Shown here: positions 1 through 8,782 of the stretch, piece after piece | How positions within the stretch are numbered: the stretch's first letter is position 1 | Layout: each line of letters starts with the position of its first letter | DNA from: Methanosarcina mazei S-6 | Lineage (GTDB): Archaea > Halobacteriota > Methanosarcinia > Methanosarcinales > Methanosarcinaceae | NCBI RefSeq assembly: GCF_000970205.1 | Contig: NZ_CP009512.1 | Location: forward strand, 1,984,001-2,048,000 | Direction: 5' to 3' | Length of the DNA stretch: 64,000 nt | The notes under the pieces: model-generated | The model's input: only the letters and a program-made list of their open reading frames with translations | What the model was told of the DNA's origin: nothing | Database searches by the model: none | Position numbers and translations under genes: made by a program

Positions 1-70
1 TTAGGATACAAAGTGAATATAATTAAACTGAACTTTAATATTTAGGCTAAAGAAAAATAAAATTATATAT

Positions 71-200
71 GAGCTCATCCCAAAACCAATTTTATTCTCA
101 AACAGTCAGATTTTCAGGATCATTATCTAGGATCAAAAACTTTATTGGACATTCATAATGCCAAATTCAGAGAAATAATTTTAAGTTTTGGGATAGGTTC
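71..200. repeat. MITE-like element with terminal inverted repeats
   Basis: A 130-bp non-coding segment is bounded by imperfect inverted repeats: GAGCTCATCCCAAAACC at 71-87, and its counterpart at 184-200, which reads GAACCTATCCCAAAACT on the other strand. About 13 of 17 positions match, with the block ATCCCAAAAC perfect. The interior is AT-rich with no ORF. This is the form of a miniature inverted-repeat element left by a transposase encoded elsewhere. I see no clear target duplication. Confidence 0.4.
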
Positions 201-554
201 TATATTTAATAAAATATAAGGTAAAATGATCACTAATACTATTCATTTGGAAGAGAAATGATTAAATTGCTGAAATAAAGAAGAAATATGTTCTGTTTTT
301 AACTTCTTTCTTTTACTTTAATCATTTCTCTTTTTAATGGGCTTTTTAACTACTCTTTTCAGTTCTTTTGAGCTTCTTTTTCTTGAATTAACATCTCCCC
401 GGATCTTCTGCAGTTAGCAGAAATGTATGTTAACAGAAATGTATGTTAACAGAAATGTATTTCTGAATGACGGGTAATGGAATTACGCATTTCGAAATAT
501 TCCTGCGCTTTTCAGCCTGGTCTGGAATGATCTTTTCATCTGAGCCTTTCAGGT
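201..554. other. AT-rich intergenic region with a short triple repeat
   Basis: No convincing gene. Around 415-460 the motif CAGAAATGTATGTTAA is repeated about three times in direct orientation. The rest is AT-rich spacer. Confidence 0.4.
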
Positions 555-785
555 TCAGTAACGGATCGGATTGGAGCCGTACCTTGAACCCTTTCGTTCT
601 CCCTCTTCTTCTTCTACTTTTATTGTGTGTGATCCAGTTGAACTATCCGGTCCTTCATCTTCTACTTTTATTTTATGCCAGCCAGACCAGGAGCGGCATT
701 TTTCACACTTTAAGACTTGTTTTACAACATAAGCAGACCCTATTATCGCTAAGGCATAACCCGCTGTTTTCATTAATTTCTGCAT
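555..785 (-). CDS. small hypothetical protein with N-terminal membrane segment
   Basis: A 76-residue product I do not recognise. An N-terminal hydrophobic stretch (about residues 7-22) is followed by a C-x-x-C pair (CEKC). The charged tail contains two similar segments built on IKVEDE and IKVEEEE. A ribosome-binding site (TTGGAGTGA) lies about 6 nt before the ATG, which supports translation. It stands alone on the minus strand. It may be a small membrane-anchored protein; the Cys pair could bind metal, but that is inference. Confidence 0.5.
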   Translation of the reverse strand: MQKLMKTAGYALAIIGSAYVVKQVLKCEKCRSWSGWHKIKVEDEGPDSSTGSHTIKVEEEEGERKGSRYGSNPIRY

Positions 786-1084
786 GATTATTCACTCCAA
801 GCTATTAATGTACTTCATAGTTTATGAAGATAAGCAAAGAGCCGAAAGACAGCATTATCTGAAATGGGAGACGTATAAGGCTGCAAAAACAGATTGATCA
901 ATATCAGTATGTGGGGATTTCAGGGTAAACATATAAAAAAGGCTATTATTTGTTGCTTATCTATGTTTGCCTGAGAGATGGCTCTGGCGGCAGATAATAT
1001 CATCTTCCAGGCATTTTATAGGAAAGGATCGGAGATGTAACGGCATACTTATTCTTAAAAAAGGCAATTCCAGTTACGGTTCAA

Positions 1085-1330
1085 CTAGGGAGCCTGTTTT
1101 TCCGGATTTGAACACAGTACAAGAGTGCACTCTGTGCCGGTATAGAAGCTAACGCAATTTTCCGTCATTTTAAGCATGTCAACACGCTGATAATACATCT
1201 TATCAGATAGTTTCTGTTTATCTGTCCACAGCGTGTTTAAAAGGAAAGAGTATACTGTGGCAGGGTCCTTATGTTTGGCAAAATATGCCTGTACTGCATT
1301 GAAATATTCTTTTGATTGTATTCTCTGCAC
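1085..1330 (-). CDS. small hypothetical protein
   Basis: An 81-residue open frame starting at GTG, of unknown function. The composition is protein-like (aromatic-rich N-terminus KEYFNAVQAYFAKHKD, few low-complexity runs). There is no recognisable domain, no strong ribosome-binding site and no operon partner. It could be a fragment of a degraded gene or a chance ORF. Confidence 0.25.
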   Translation of the reverse strand: MQRIQSKEYFNAVQAYFAKHKDPATVYSFLLNTLWTDKQKLSDKMYYQRVDMLKMTENCVSFYTGTECTLVLCSNPEKQAP

Positions 1331-1714
1331 TTTAAATCCCTATCTGTCATTATACTGTTTAAATAAATACCTTTGGGAAAGACGAAAACTATGTTAGGAA
1401 GTTGTTTTTAAACATTGATTTTCAATTGGTTTTTTCTATTTATTTACTTAATTTTTTTGGAATATATTGTCCTATTTATAAATACTTATAATATAATATC
1501 TTTTATAATATTATAATGGCTTTAAAACTGAAAGAATTTTCTTAAACTGAAAAAAGCAACTAAATTCTTAAACTCTGAGAGATAGGATAAATATACAGAT
1601 AAATATAGAATAAATATAGAGCAAATGTAGAATAAGTATACAGAACAAGTATACAGAACAAGTATACAGAACAAATATGACTAATTAACTTTCTGATTAA
1701 GTCATTACCCTCGG
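1331..1714. other. AT-rich intergenic region with 13-bp tandem repeat
   Basis: Extremely AT-rich spacer with no gene. At 1629-1680 there are four tandem copies of a 13-bp unit (AGAACAAGTATAC, the first and last copies diverged). Confidence 0.6.
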
Positions 1715-2017
1715 TTACCAGCCTTTTTTATATTTCTTTGGAAGCTTCTGTTCCTTTTTACTGGATTTTTTTTCATGCATCGATCTCTTCTCATTTTTAC
1801 CAGATTTATCATTCTTACCAGATTTTTCCAACTCCAAAATATTTGAATCCGGAGATTTTTCGGTTTTAGATACTTCAAAAGAAGACGGATTATTGTCTTC
1901 TTCATCCTTTTTCATAAAATTTTTCATATTACTAAATATTTTCTTGAAAGGACTGATCTTTTTTCCAGGATTTTTATGAGAATTATGAGAGCTATTATCA
2001 ACCATATATCTGCACAT
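1715..2017 (-). CDS. small lysine-rich hypothetical protein
   Basis: A 100-residue, highly charged product rich in Lys, Ser and Asn, with the repeated motif KSGKNDKSGKNE in its second half. No hydrophobic segment or known domain; the sequence looks disordered and could bind nucleic acid, but that is only compositional inference. Met5 is an alternative start. A second minus-strand frame overlaps it, and this one is preferred because it is longer. Confidence 0.35.
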   Translation of the reverse strand: MCRYMVDNSSHNSHKNPGKKISPFKKIFSNMKNFMKKDEEDNNPSSFEVSKTEKSPDSNILELEKSGKNDKSGKNEKRSMHEKKSSKKEQKLPKKYKKGW

Positions 2018-2585
2018 CTTTTAGTATTTATTAGTTATTCGGTTTTTTATACCAAGTAAACAATCATAATTAATTATAAATGTATGTGCTAACAATAATG
2101 AAACGGGCATTTTGACAAAGATTTTGGACCTGGGGATTTAGACCGGGGATAGAGAGTTAGACCAGAGAATGTAGTTGAAATTATTAATAAATCTGCTAAG
2201 ATCCACAAATTGCAATCCATCAGTTCTGTGAGACTATTCCGGGATTTCGAATTGATTCAGGGGAATTAAGTCCTGAGGATGGCTATAAACTCAGGGCCCC
2301 AACCAAAACCTGTGATGAGCCTCTAAAAGGGTTTTGGATTATTTCATCTAATCTTCTGAGAATATTCCGTAATTAATACTTTATCGATCTTTTAATTAAT
2401 TATTAAAAGTCAGTTAAAGATTATATTCTATACATATACCTTCAAAAAGCTTTACTGTTCTATTAAATGCTGACACTTTCTTTTTTTCTTTAAGTATGCT
2501 TTTATTATTCAATGATAATAAAGAGGTTGACTGCGTCCGGTGCCCTTGAGAGGCTCTCAGATCAGATGCCCGGTTCTGTGAGACC
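2018..2585. other. intergenic region, no convincing gene
   Basis: AT-rich spacer. A 72-codon minus-strand frame (2414-2632) is present but lacks a recognisable domain, so I do not call it. Confidence 0.4.
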
Positions 2586-2774
2586 TTAACTGCAGTTACA
2601 ATGGAAAAACGCCTGAAATAATCTCGCCACAAAAAGGAAACCCACTGTCATAAAAACTATAACCATCCACTCGATATCTCAGGTGTTTTCAATTGTAACA
2701 GGTAAAGGAAGCAGTCTGAACAGAAAACCTACAAAAAGACCTGTACCCCAGAAAAATGAGGCTCCATGCATCAT
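2586..2774 (-). pseudogene. small two-helix membrane ORF interrupted by TGA
   Basis: On the minus strand an ATG at 2774 follows a good ribosome-binding site (GAGG, 7 nt spacing). It opens a 31-codon hydrophobic peptide (MMHGASFFWGTGLFVGFLF...). After one TGA (2679-2681) the same frame continues for another 30 codons with a second hydrophobic segment (WMVIVFMTVGFLFVARLF), ending at TAA 2586-2588. This may be a small two-helix membrane protein inactivated by one substitution, or a genuine 31-residue peptide. Confidence 0.25.
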
Positions 2775-2853
2775 GCCGGTGCCTCAAAAGAAAAAACCAC
2801 ATCGGCCTGATTTGACCATATAATGCGTCATTCAGGCTGGATATCTGGCAGAT

Positions 2854-4035
2854 TTATTCTATTTTAACTTCCCATCCTCTGGATGTCAAATTCTTTGCGT
2901 GTTCAATACCTGCACTTGATGGGACGGCGTTTCCGCTTAAATCCAGAGACCCATTACGGGTATGGTACGAATCCAGTTTCTGGAGTATCCCGTCTACTGC
3001 TGTTTGATCGAGTAAATTCTGACTGGCATCTAAATAAAGTAAACCGGGGTCATCGGATACATCCAGACTTATAATTTTATTATTACAAACATTAACAGTG
3101 CCTTTTCTACCGGCAGGGAAACACCCGGAAAAATTGACTATCGTATAGTTATTGCTGGACAGCAAAACTTTTTTCAAATCCTTTGAAGTCAGGTGCAGGC
3201 TGCCGCTTTGATTGCCGTTCCAGATAAAATAGTCTTTAAGTAGTGGAAACTGGCTGACAGGAAACGTGCCTGTCATCTGAGGGTTGTCTCTGACACATAT
3301 ATGCCATACATGTGCCCCCGTGGTACCCCAGTTTATTTCATATGTTGAACTTCCCTGAGATGCCCCACGAAGATCAGCCAGTGAAGGGGCTTCTGATAGA
3401 TCAAGATAAGAAATTTTACAATTTTCTAAGCAGAGCCTGGTAAGAGATGGAACATTCCGGAGTCTTATATCAGTCAATGATGTGCAGTAAAAACATTCAA
3501 CCGTATGCAGTTCCGTAAAGTTGCTGAAATCCAGCTCGCTTATCGGATTAAAACTTGATGCCCATACCCTGAGGGACGGTGCAACGTTTTCTAATCCACT
3601 TACAGCTATCACATTTTGTTGTTTCAGTTTTTCTATCGTACCAGGGCCCGGAGTTACTCCTCCATCTGAGCCATCGTATCCGATGTTGATCTGGGTCACT
3701 GCACTCCATGGTGTTACTATGAGAGTATTTACTCTTGTCTTTTCTGAGCCAAAATTGACGGTTGGAGACGTGGAGCCGGATGTTGAACCGTCACCAAATA
3801 CCCATTGAATTTCCGGGCTGCCCTTAACTTTTATAATTGGCGAAAATGATGAACCTGCAGTAACAAATGTAATATTTGCTTCAGGTGATGGAGGCATCAC
3901 CTCTGCATCCGGAATGAAGCTTGAACTGATCTCGTCATGGTCTGAACCTGTGCATCCCAGGGTAGAAGCAACTAGAATAATGATGGCTAGCAGTCCTGCA
4001 AATTTAATCCCGGGAATTCTATTAATGAACCGCAT
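2854..4035 (-). CDS. leucine-rich-repeat lipoprotein with PKD-like region
   Basis: A 393-residue cell-surface lipoprotein. Residues about 10-28 form a signal peptide ending in a lipobox-like LVASTLGC, so the mature protein probably begins at Cys28 and is lipid-anchored. Residues 50-110 look like a PKD or other beta-sandwich fold (IQWVFGDGSTSG). From about 150 to the end there are irregular leucine-rich repeats (for example LTRLCLENCKISYLDLSEAPSL), a recognition fold common in Methanosarcina surface proteins. It is monocistronic and transcribed away from rio2. The ligand is unknown. Confidence 0.8.
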   Translation of the reverse strand: MRFINRIPGIKFAGLLAIIILVASTLGCTGSDHDEISSSFIPDAEVMPPSPEANITFVTAGSSFSPIIKVKGSPEIQWVFGDGSTSGSTSPTVNFGSEKTRVNTLIVTPWSAVTQINIGYDGSDGGVTPGPGTIEKLKQQNVIAVSGLENVAPSLRVWASSFNPISELDFSNFTELHTVECFYCTSLTDIRLRNVPSLTRLCLENCKISYLDLSEAPSLADLRGASQGSSTYEINWGTTGAHVWHICVRDNPQMTGTFPVSQFPLLKDYFIWNGNQSGSLHLTSKDLKKVLLSSNNYTIVNFSGCFPAGRKGTVNVCNNKIISLDVSDDPGLLYLDASQNLLDQTAVDGILQKLDSYHTRNGSLDLSGNAVPSSAGIEHAKNLTSRGWEVKIE

Positions 4036-4317
4036 AATAGATCTCCTGGTATTATTTTTCTTTTAGATACTTTAAAATCATTTTAGATTCTTTTTCTGAA
4101 ATTTACAACTATTTTTGTAAAGTAAGTCTGGAAACAATTTTTACATTCACTAAATATTTATGCCATCCGATGTAAAAAAGTTTTCTTCTTAAACTTGTTT
4201 AATTTGTAGGAGTAAAATAGAGTAAAATAGTATTTATCTATAGCAGGACTTTCAAAATCGGAAAACGAAGTTCAGGTATCATTTAAATATCGAGGGTGAT
4301 ATGTATAACAGGATAGG

Positions 4318-5370
4318 ATGATCGATGAAGTGCTAAAGGTTTTCGGTAAGCTCGATGCGAAGGATTTCAGGATACTTACTGGCATCGAGATAGGGATGAA
4401 GCATTTTGAGTGGGTGCCGATAGAGGAGCTCAATAAGTATACAAAACTGCCTTTTGACAAGCTTGAGTACAGGCTGAAGAAACTTGTGCGGGAAAAGCTT
4501 GTTGTTAGAACCACCCAGCCTTATGAAGGTTTTCAGATTTATTTTGAAGGATATGATGCCCTTGCTCTCAATGCTTTTGTGAAGCGAAAAAGCATCAGTG
4601 CCATAGGGAATGAAATAGGAGTAGGTAAAGAGTCCGTTATTTATGAAGCGATCCGGCAGCCTGAACTTGCAATTGGAGGACCTCTCCCGGTTATAATCAA
4701 ATTCCACAGGGAAGGCAGGACCAGTTTCAAGCAAATAAAAAGAGTGCGTGAGCACCTTGGAGAAAGGGAACATTTCTCCTGGATTTATGCTGCCAGGCTT
4801 GCGGCCCAGAGAGAATATGAGATCATGAGCAAACTTTATCCTCAGGTTTCTGTCCCAAAACCCCTGGACCAGAACAGGCACGCCATTGTAATGGAGCTTG
4901 CAAAGGGTAGCCTGCTCTCAAAAACAAAACTTGTTGACCCTGAATGGTACCTTGATGAGATCCTGAAGCAGGTAAAGATAACCTATTCTCGTGGAGTCAT
5001 CCACGCTGACTTAAGTGAGTATAATATCTTTGTATCCGAAGAAGGCGTTCAGCTTATTGACTGGCCCCAGTACGTAATCCTGGAACACCCTCATGCCGAC
5101 GAAATTCTCGAAAGGGATGTTTCGAATATCCTGACTCATTTCTCAAGAAAATATAACATTAAAAGGGAGCTTGAAAAAGTTCTGGAAGAGGTCAAGAGCG
5201 GGGAAGAGAAAAGTTCTGTAAATTTAGATAATGACTTGGAAAGGGTTAAAGAAGAGGAAAATTATCTGGAAAGGGTTAAAGAAGAGGAAAATGATCTGCA
5301 AAGAGTTAAAAAAGATAATGTTAAGAAAGAAAACCCCGAAACAGAAGACTTTGAAGACGGAAATTTTTGA
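4318..5370 (+). CDS. rio2: RIO2-type serine/threonine protein kinase
   Basis: A RIO2 atypical protein kinase, a family required for late maturation of the small ribosomal subunit. Residues 1-90 form the winged-helix domain diagnostic of RIO2. The kinase fold follows: flexible loop IGVGKESVIYEA (about 100-111), catalytic loop HADLSEYN (229-236, Asp231) and metal-binding IDWPQ (247-251, Asp248). The core matches archaeal RIO2. The C-terminal 50 residues are a charged tail with three copies of a nine-residue unit (LERVKEEEN), which looks like a local repeat expansion rather than a conserved domain. It is preceded by a purine-rich AGGATAGG next to the ATG. Confidence 0.95.
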   Translation: MIDEVLKVFGKLDAKDFRILTGIEIGMKHFEWVPIEELNKYTKLPFDKLEYRLKKLVREKLVVRTTQPYEGFQIYFEGYDALALNAFVKRKSISAIGNEIGVGKESVIYEAIRQPELAIGGPLPVIIKFHREGRTSFKQIKRVREHLGEREHFSWIYAARLAAQREYEIMSKLYPQVSVPKPLDQNRHAIVMELAKGSLLSKTKLVDPEWYLDEILKQVKITYSRGVIHADLSEYNIFVSEEGVQLIDWPQYVILEHPHADEILERDVSNILTHFSRKYNIKRELEKVLEEVKSGEEKSSVNLDNDLERVKEEENYLERVKEEENDLQRVKKDNVKKENPETEDFEDGNF

Positions 5371-6130
5371 GTATGAGACCTTTGTTAGTGGGATGAAAAC
5401 CTTAAATCCCTTAAATTGAGATAAAATCCTTAAATTTTTTATAGTGAGATGAAAACCTTAAATCTTTTATAGTGGAGTGAGATCCATTGTTAGCGGATTT
5501 TGAAATATAAGGCACCGAATTAGAGGATTTAATGATGTTCCTTCTAAAAGAGGTCTCAAAGATATCTGAATAAAGATAACTTTCCTTAATGTGTTGAATA
5601 AAACAACTGTCAATATGTATAGTTTTTCTGTTCTGATATGCTCTTTTTATCTATTCCTCTTTTTATCTATTCCTCTTTTTATCTATCCCATATCTTTTTT
5701 CTCTTTTTTGTAAACCTTTAATCTATAGTCTAATTTCTTTTATTTTATAGTTAATTAGATTTTAATTATAGTCTTCACGTTTTTTATTTATAGTCTTCTT
5801 GTTCTCATTTATAGTCTTCTTGTTCTCATTTATAGTTTTTCTGATTTCATATATATTTTAATTGTTTTTATTTATAGCACGCATATTTTTATTTATTACA
5901 TTTTTGTTTTTATTTGTTTCTGATTGAGAGCCTGAACACAAATAAGAAAGTAAATCGTGGGAAAATCTAATTTAAGGGAGAGCCATTTAGGGAAAGTACA
6001 GAAGTGAATTTAATTAACAAATTAAAATTAGCTGAACAAAAAGCTGACTTTATAGAGTATGTCAATTTTATAAAATAATGGTAGAAATCAGTTAAATATA
6101 TATTCAACAAGAGATAAAATATAGGTGTTC
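5371..6130. other. long AT-rich intergenic region with three tandem repeat tracts
   Basis: No gene. Three independent tandem tracts are visible. The first (5390-5490) holds degenerate copies of a unit built on GAGATGAAAACCTTAAATC. The second (5641-5688) is three exact copies of CTCTTTTTATCTATTC. The third (about 5765-5850) holds copies of a 21-bp unit containing TATAGTCTTCTTGTTCTC. The pyrimidine-rich plus strand after rio2 could also end its transcript. Confidence 0.6.
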
Positions 6131-8119
6131 ATGCAAAAAAGGATTATCTATGGAATCGATATTGCCCGGGGATCTCCCAGGGCGAGGGAACTTCCCAGGT
6201 ATGCCCTTGCAATTCTCAGGGACGGGGAGATCTCTCATTTTAGTATGCTCCGCCGCCAGAAGATCTTTAATATGATCCAGAGGGACAGGCCGGAGATTAT
6301 AGCTGTTGACAATATTTTTGAGCTTGCGGCTGACAGAAATGAACTCCTTTCTCTTATGGAACGACTGCCTGACGGAGTCAAGCTAGTCCAGGTAACCGGT
6401 GGGCTGCACCCTGAACCTCTTGTCAGGATTGCACGCAAGCATGGGATCTCTCTTGACCCGGAAAATCCAAATGATGAAGCCGAAGCCTGTGCAAGGCTTG
6501 CAGACCTCGGAGTCGGGCACGAGGTTTCTCTTTTTGAAGACATTACTAAAATCAAGGTAAGCAGAGCTCGTTCTCTTGGACGCGGAGGATGGAGCCAGAA
6601 CAGGTATAGAAGAAAAGTACACGGAGCTGTACTTCAAAGGAGCAGAGAGATTGAAAACATCCTCAAAGACCTTTCACGTGAAAAAGGCATCAGGTTCGAA
6701 GCTGTAAATGTGAAGGGGTTTGGGGGCTATGTCAGATCTGAATTTACTGTCTATGCAAAACGTGGAGAGGTACCAGTACATTCTATGGCAAGCAATGATG
6801 CCCAGGTAAGTGTGAGAAGTGTTGAACGCGACAAAATCCGTTATGTCCCGCTGAAACCCAGGAGTCAGAAGCGAAAATTCACAATAGTAGGGCTTGATCC
6901 GGGAACCACTGTAGGCATAGCCATCCTTTCCCTTGATGGGGACCTCCTCTACCTGAAAAGTTTCAGGGGAATAGCTCCTGATGAGGTTGTCAAGATTATT
7001 GCCGAATACGGAAAACCTGCAGTGATCGCAAGCGATGTTACTCCAATGCCGGGTTCGGTAGAAAAGATCAGGAGGAGCTTTAATGCTGTCCCTGCAAGCC
7101 CTGGAATTGAGGTCTCTGCCGAAGAAAAAATTGCACTCGGGAAGACTTTCGGCTATTCCAATGACCACGAAAGGGATGCATTAACTGCGGCTCTTCTCAC
7201 CTACAGAAGTTACAAAAATATATTTACCCGTATCGAAAAGAAAGCACCGGAAAATTCAGACCTTGAGCTGATAAAGCTTCATGTAATCCGGGGAGAGTCA
7301 ATAGAGTCTGCGATTGAAAAAGTACGTGCTGCCTCACAAGCTCGTGAAAAGCCCGCCGGAGCAAGAGCAGCCCCTGAAAAACCGGAGGAAAAGGCGGTTG
7401 ACGAGTCCTTCCAGAGAATGAGGGAAACTGTCCAGAGGCAGGGGGAACAGATTCAGAACCTGCAGGAATATGTTGAAGAACTGAAGCAGGCAATGGCAGC
7501 AAAAGATAGAAAGATTTCAAAGCTTGAGTCAAGGTTAAAAGGCTTCAAAAAGGAAGCTTATAGCGAAATCAGGAAATCAAAAGAGGTCCAGATCAGGGAC
7601 AGCACGATAGAGAGCCTCAAAAAAGAGCTGAGCAACAAAAACAAAACCGTTAAAGAACTGAGGCGGAGAAGCAATAAACTGCGCAAAATCCAGAAAATGG
7701 AAATACGCGGTGAAGGCACCCCGGTAAAGGTTATCGCGGCTTTTACGAAAGAGTCCATTGCCGAAACTAAAGAGAAATACGGGCTCAAGGCAGGGGACGT
7801 TGTCTTTCTGGAAAAACCGAGCGGAGGCGGGGCTGCAACTGCCCAGATCCTCGTGGAAGCCAGAGTCAGGGCTGTAATTATACCTGAGGATATCTCTCAT
7901 GCAGCGGAGGAGACTTTCTTTAAAGGCGACGTGCCTGTTTTAAGAGATATCCAGCTTGAGAGAGCTGATGACTTTGCAATGGCAGAACCAGAAGCTCTCA
8001 AAGCTGCAATTGCTACCTGGGAAAAAGAAGCCGAACTAAAGCGGCATAAAGCCAAAGAGGATAAACTCGAGAGCCTTTTTGAAGAATACAGGAGCGAAAG
8101 GAGAAGGGGCCTAATCTAA
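6131..8119 (+). CDS. DUF460 protein, predicted RNase H-like fold
   Basis: A 662-residue DUF460 (COG2433) protein, an archaeal family of unknown biochemical role predicted to contain RNase H-like nuclease folds. The N-terminus (RIIYGIDIARGSPRARELPR) and a second segment near residues 255-335 (IVGLDPGTTVGIAILSLDGD) each have the beta-strand plus Asp pattern of that fold. Residues about 400-540 are a long coiled coil rich in Lys, Glu and Arg, followed by a small C-terminal domain. I chose the ATG at 6131 rather than the GTG two codons upstream because AGGTG sits just before it. It has its own promoter region and no operon partner. A nucleic-acid role is inferred from the fold. Confidence 0.85.
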   Translation: MQKRIIYGIDIARGSPRARELPRYALAILRDGEISHFSMLRRQKIFNMIQRDRPEIIAVDNIFELAADRNELLSLMERLPDGVKLVQVTGGLHPEPLVRIARKHGISLDPENPNDEAEACARLADLGVGHEVSLFEDITKIKVSRARSLGRGGWSQNRYRRKVHGAVLQRSREIENILKDLSREKGIRFEAVNVKGFGGYVRSEFTVYAKRGEVPVHSMASNDAQVSVRSVERDKIRYVPLKPRSQKRKFTIVGLDPGTTVGIAILSLDGDLLYLKSFRGIAPDEVVKIIAEYGKPAVIASDVTPMPGSVEKIRRSFNAVPASPGIEVSAEEKIALGKTFGYSNDHERDALTAALLTYRSYKNIFTRIEKKAPENSDLELIKLHVIRGESIESAIEKVRAASQAREKPAGARAAPEKPEEKAVDESFQRMRETVQRQGEQIQNLQEYVEELKQAMAAKDRKISKLESRLKGFKKEAYSEIRKSKEVQIRDSTIESLKKELSNKNKTVKELRRRSNKLRKIQKMEIRGEGTPVKVIAAFTKESIAETKEKYGLKAGDVVFLEKPSGGGAATAQILVEARVRAVIIPEDISHAAEETFFKGDVPVLRDIQLERADDFAMAEPEALKAAIATWEKEAELKRHKAKEDKLESLFEEYRSERRRGLI

Positions 8120-8153
8120 GGCTCCTTTAAAAACCTTTCCGGCAAAAAAGGGA

Positions 8154-8552
8154 TTACTTCCATTCCCAATCCTTTATAGTATAACTCGAATCCTCGCTTA
8201 CCTCGCCTTCGAAAACACAGACCACGCTATTGAGGCGCGCCAGCTTAGGTGCCTGTGTATTAAAGATTGTTGCCCCACGAACACTGCTGCGTGGCGGGAG
8301 CCCTTTTGAAATGGATATCCCTGACATTGTAAGAGTGGCTGCATCACCATCTTTTGTTATCAGAATTCCGCGCCCTTCTGAGTATTGCATGCCATTAGGC
8401 CTGTTCTTACCCACAACAGTTAACGTGAGAGTGCACTCAATTCCAAAAACATTTCCCTTCTCTTCAAGGGTCATCTCTACAGTGCCATTGTCGTCAAGCA
8501 CTCTCATGCCTGTCGTTTTTCCCATAGCTTCGTATATCAGGTCCCCTAACAT
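8154..8552 (-). CDS. conserved hypothetical protein, beta-rich
   Basis: A 132-residue protein I do not recognise. The sequence alternates short beta-type strands (GTVEMTLEEKGNVFGIECTL and LTLTVVGKNRP) and ends in a Trp-rich KDWEWK. No signal peptide or membrane segment, so it is probably cytoplasmic. The start is firm: AGGGGAA lies 7 nt before the ATG. It converges on the DUF460 gene with only 34 bp between the stop codons. Confidence 0.7.
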   Translation of the reverse strand: MLGDLIYEAMGKTTGMRVLDDNGTVEMTLEEKGNVFGIECTLTLTVVGKNRPNGMQYSEGRGILITKDGDAATLTMSGISISKGLPPRSSVRGATIFNTQAPKLARLNSVVCVFEGEVSEDSSYTIKDWEWK

Positions 8553-8602
8553 TTTAATTCCCCTTTAATAACGTATGTGCATCCCGTTATATATACTGAA
8601 GC

Positions 8603-8702
8603 GCTGGTTATCTGCTATTATTTATTTGTTGGTCATCTGTTATTACTTATTACTGGTTATCTCTTATTACTTATTACTCGCTATCTGTTATTACTCATTT
8701 TA
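8603..8702. repeat. degenerate tandem repeat
   Basis: About four imperfect tandem copies of a roughly 25-bp unit (TGGTTATCTGTTATTACTTA), lying upstream of the gene at 8552 and downstream of the beta-CASP nuclease gene. Confidence 0.6.
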
Positions 8703-8782
8703 TTCATATCTCTATAACATTGCTTATTTTATCCTTTCTTTATCTTAATAAAGAAAACATTTTAAAAATTCTTTTGCCCATA

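Noticed and set aside
1629-1680. Short repeats (also 5641-5688, 56195-56254) as CRISPR arrays
   Set aside because: Units are directly adjacent without unique spacers, so they are simple tandem repeats; no cas genes are present.
2414-2632. 72-codon minus-strand frame
   Set aside because: No ribosome-binding site, no domain, and overlaps a better-supported small membrane frame.
4333-4881. 182-codon minus-strand frame opposite rio2
   Set aside because: Antisense shadow of the kinase gene.
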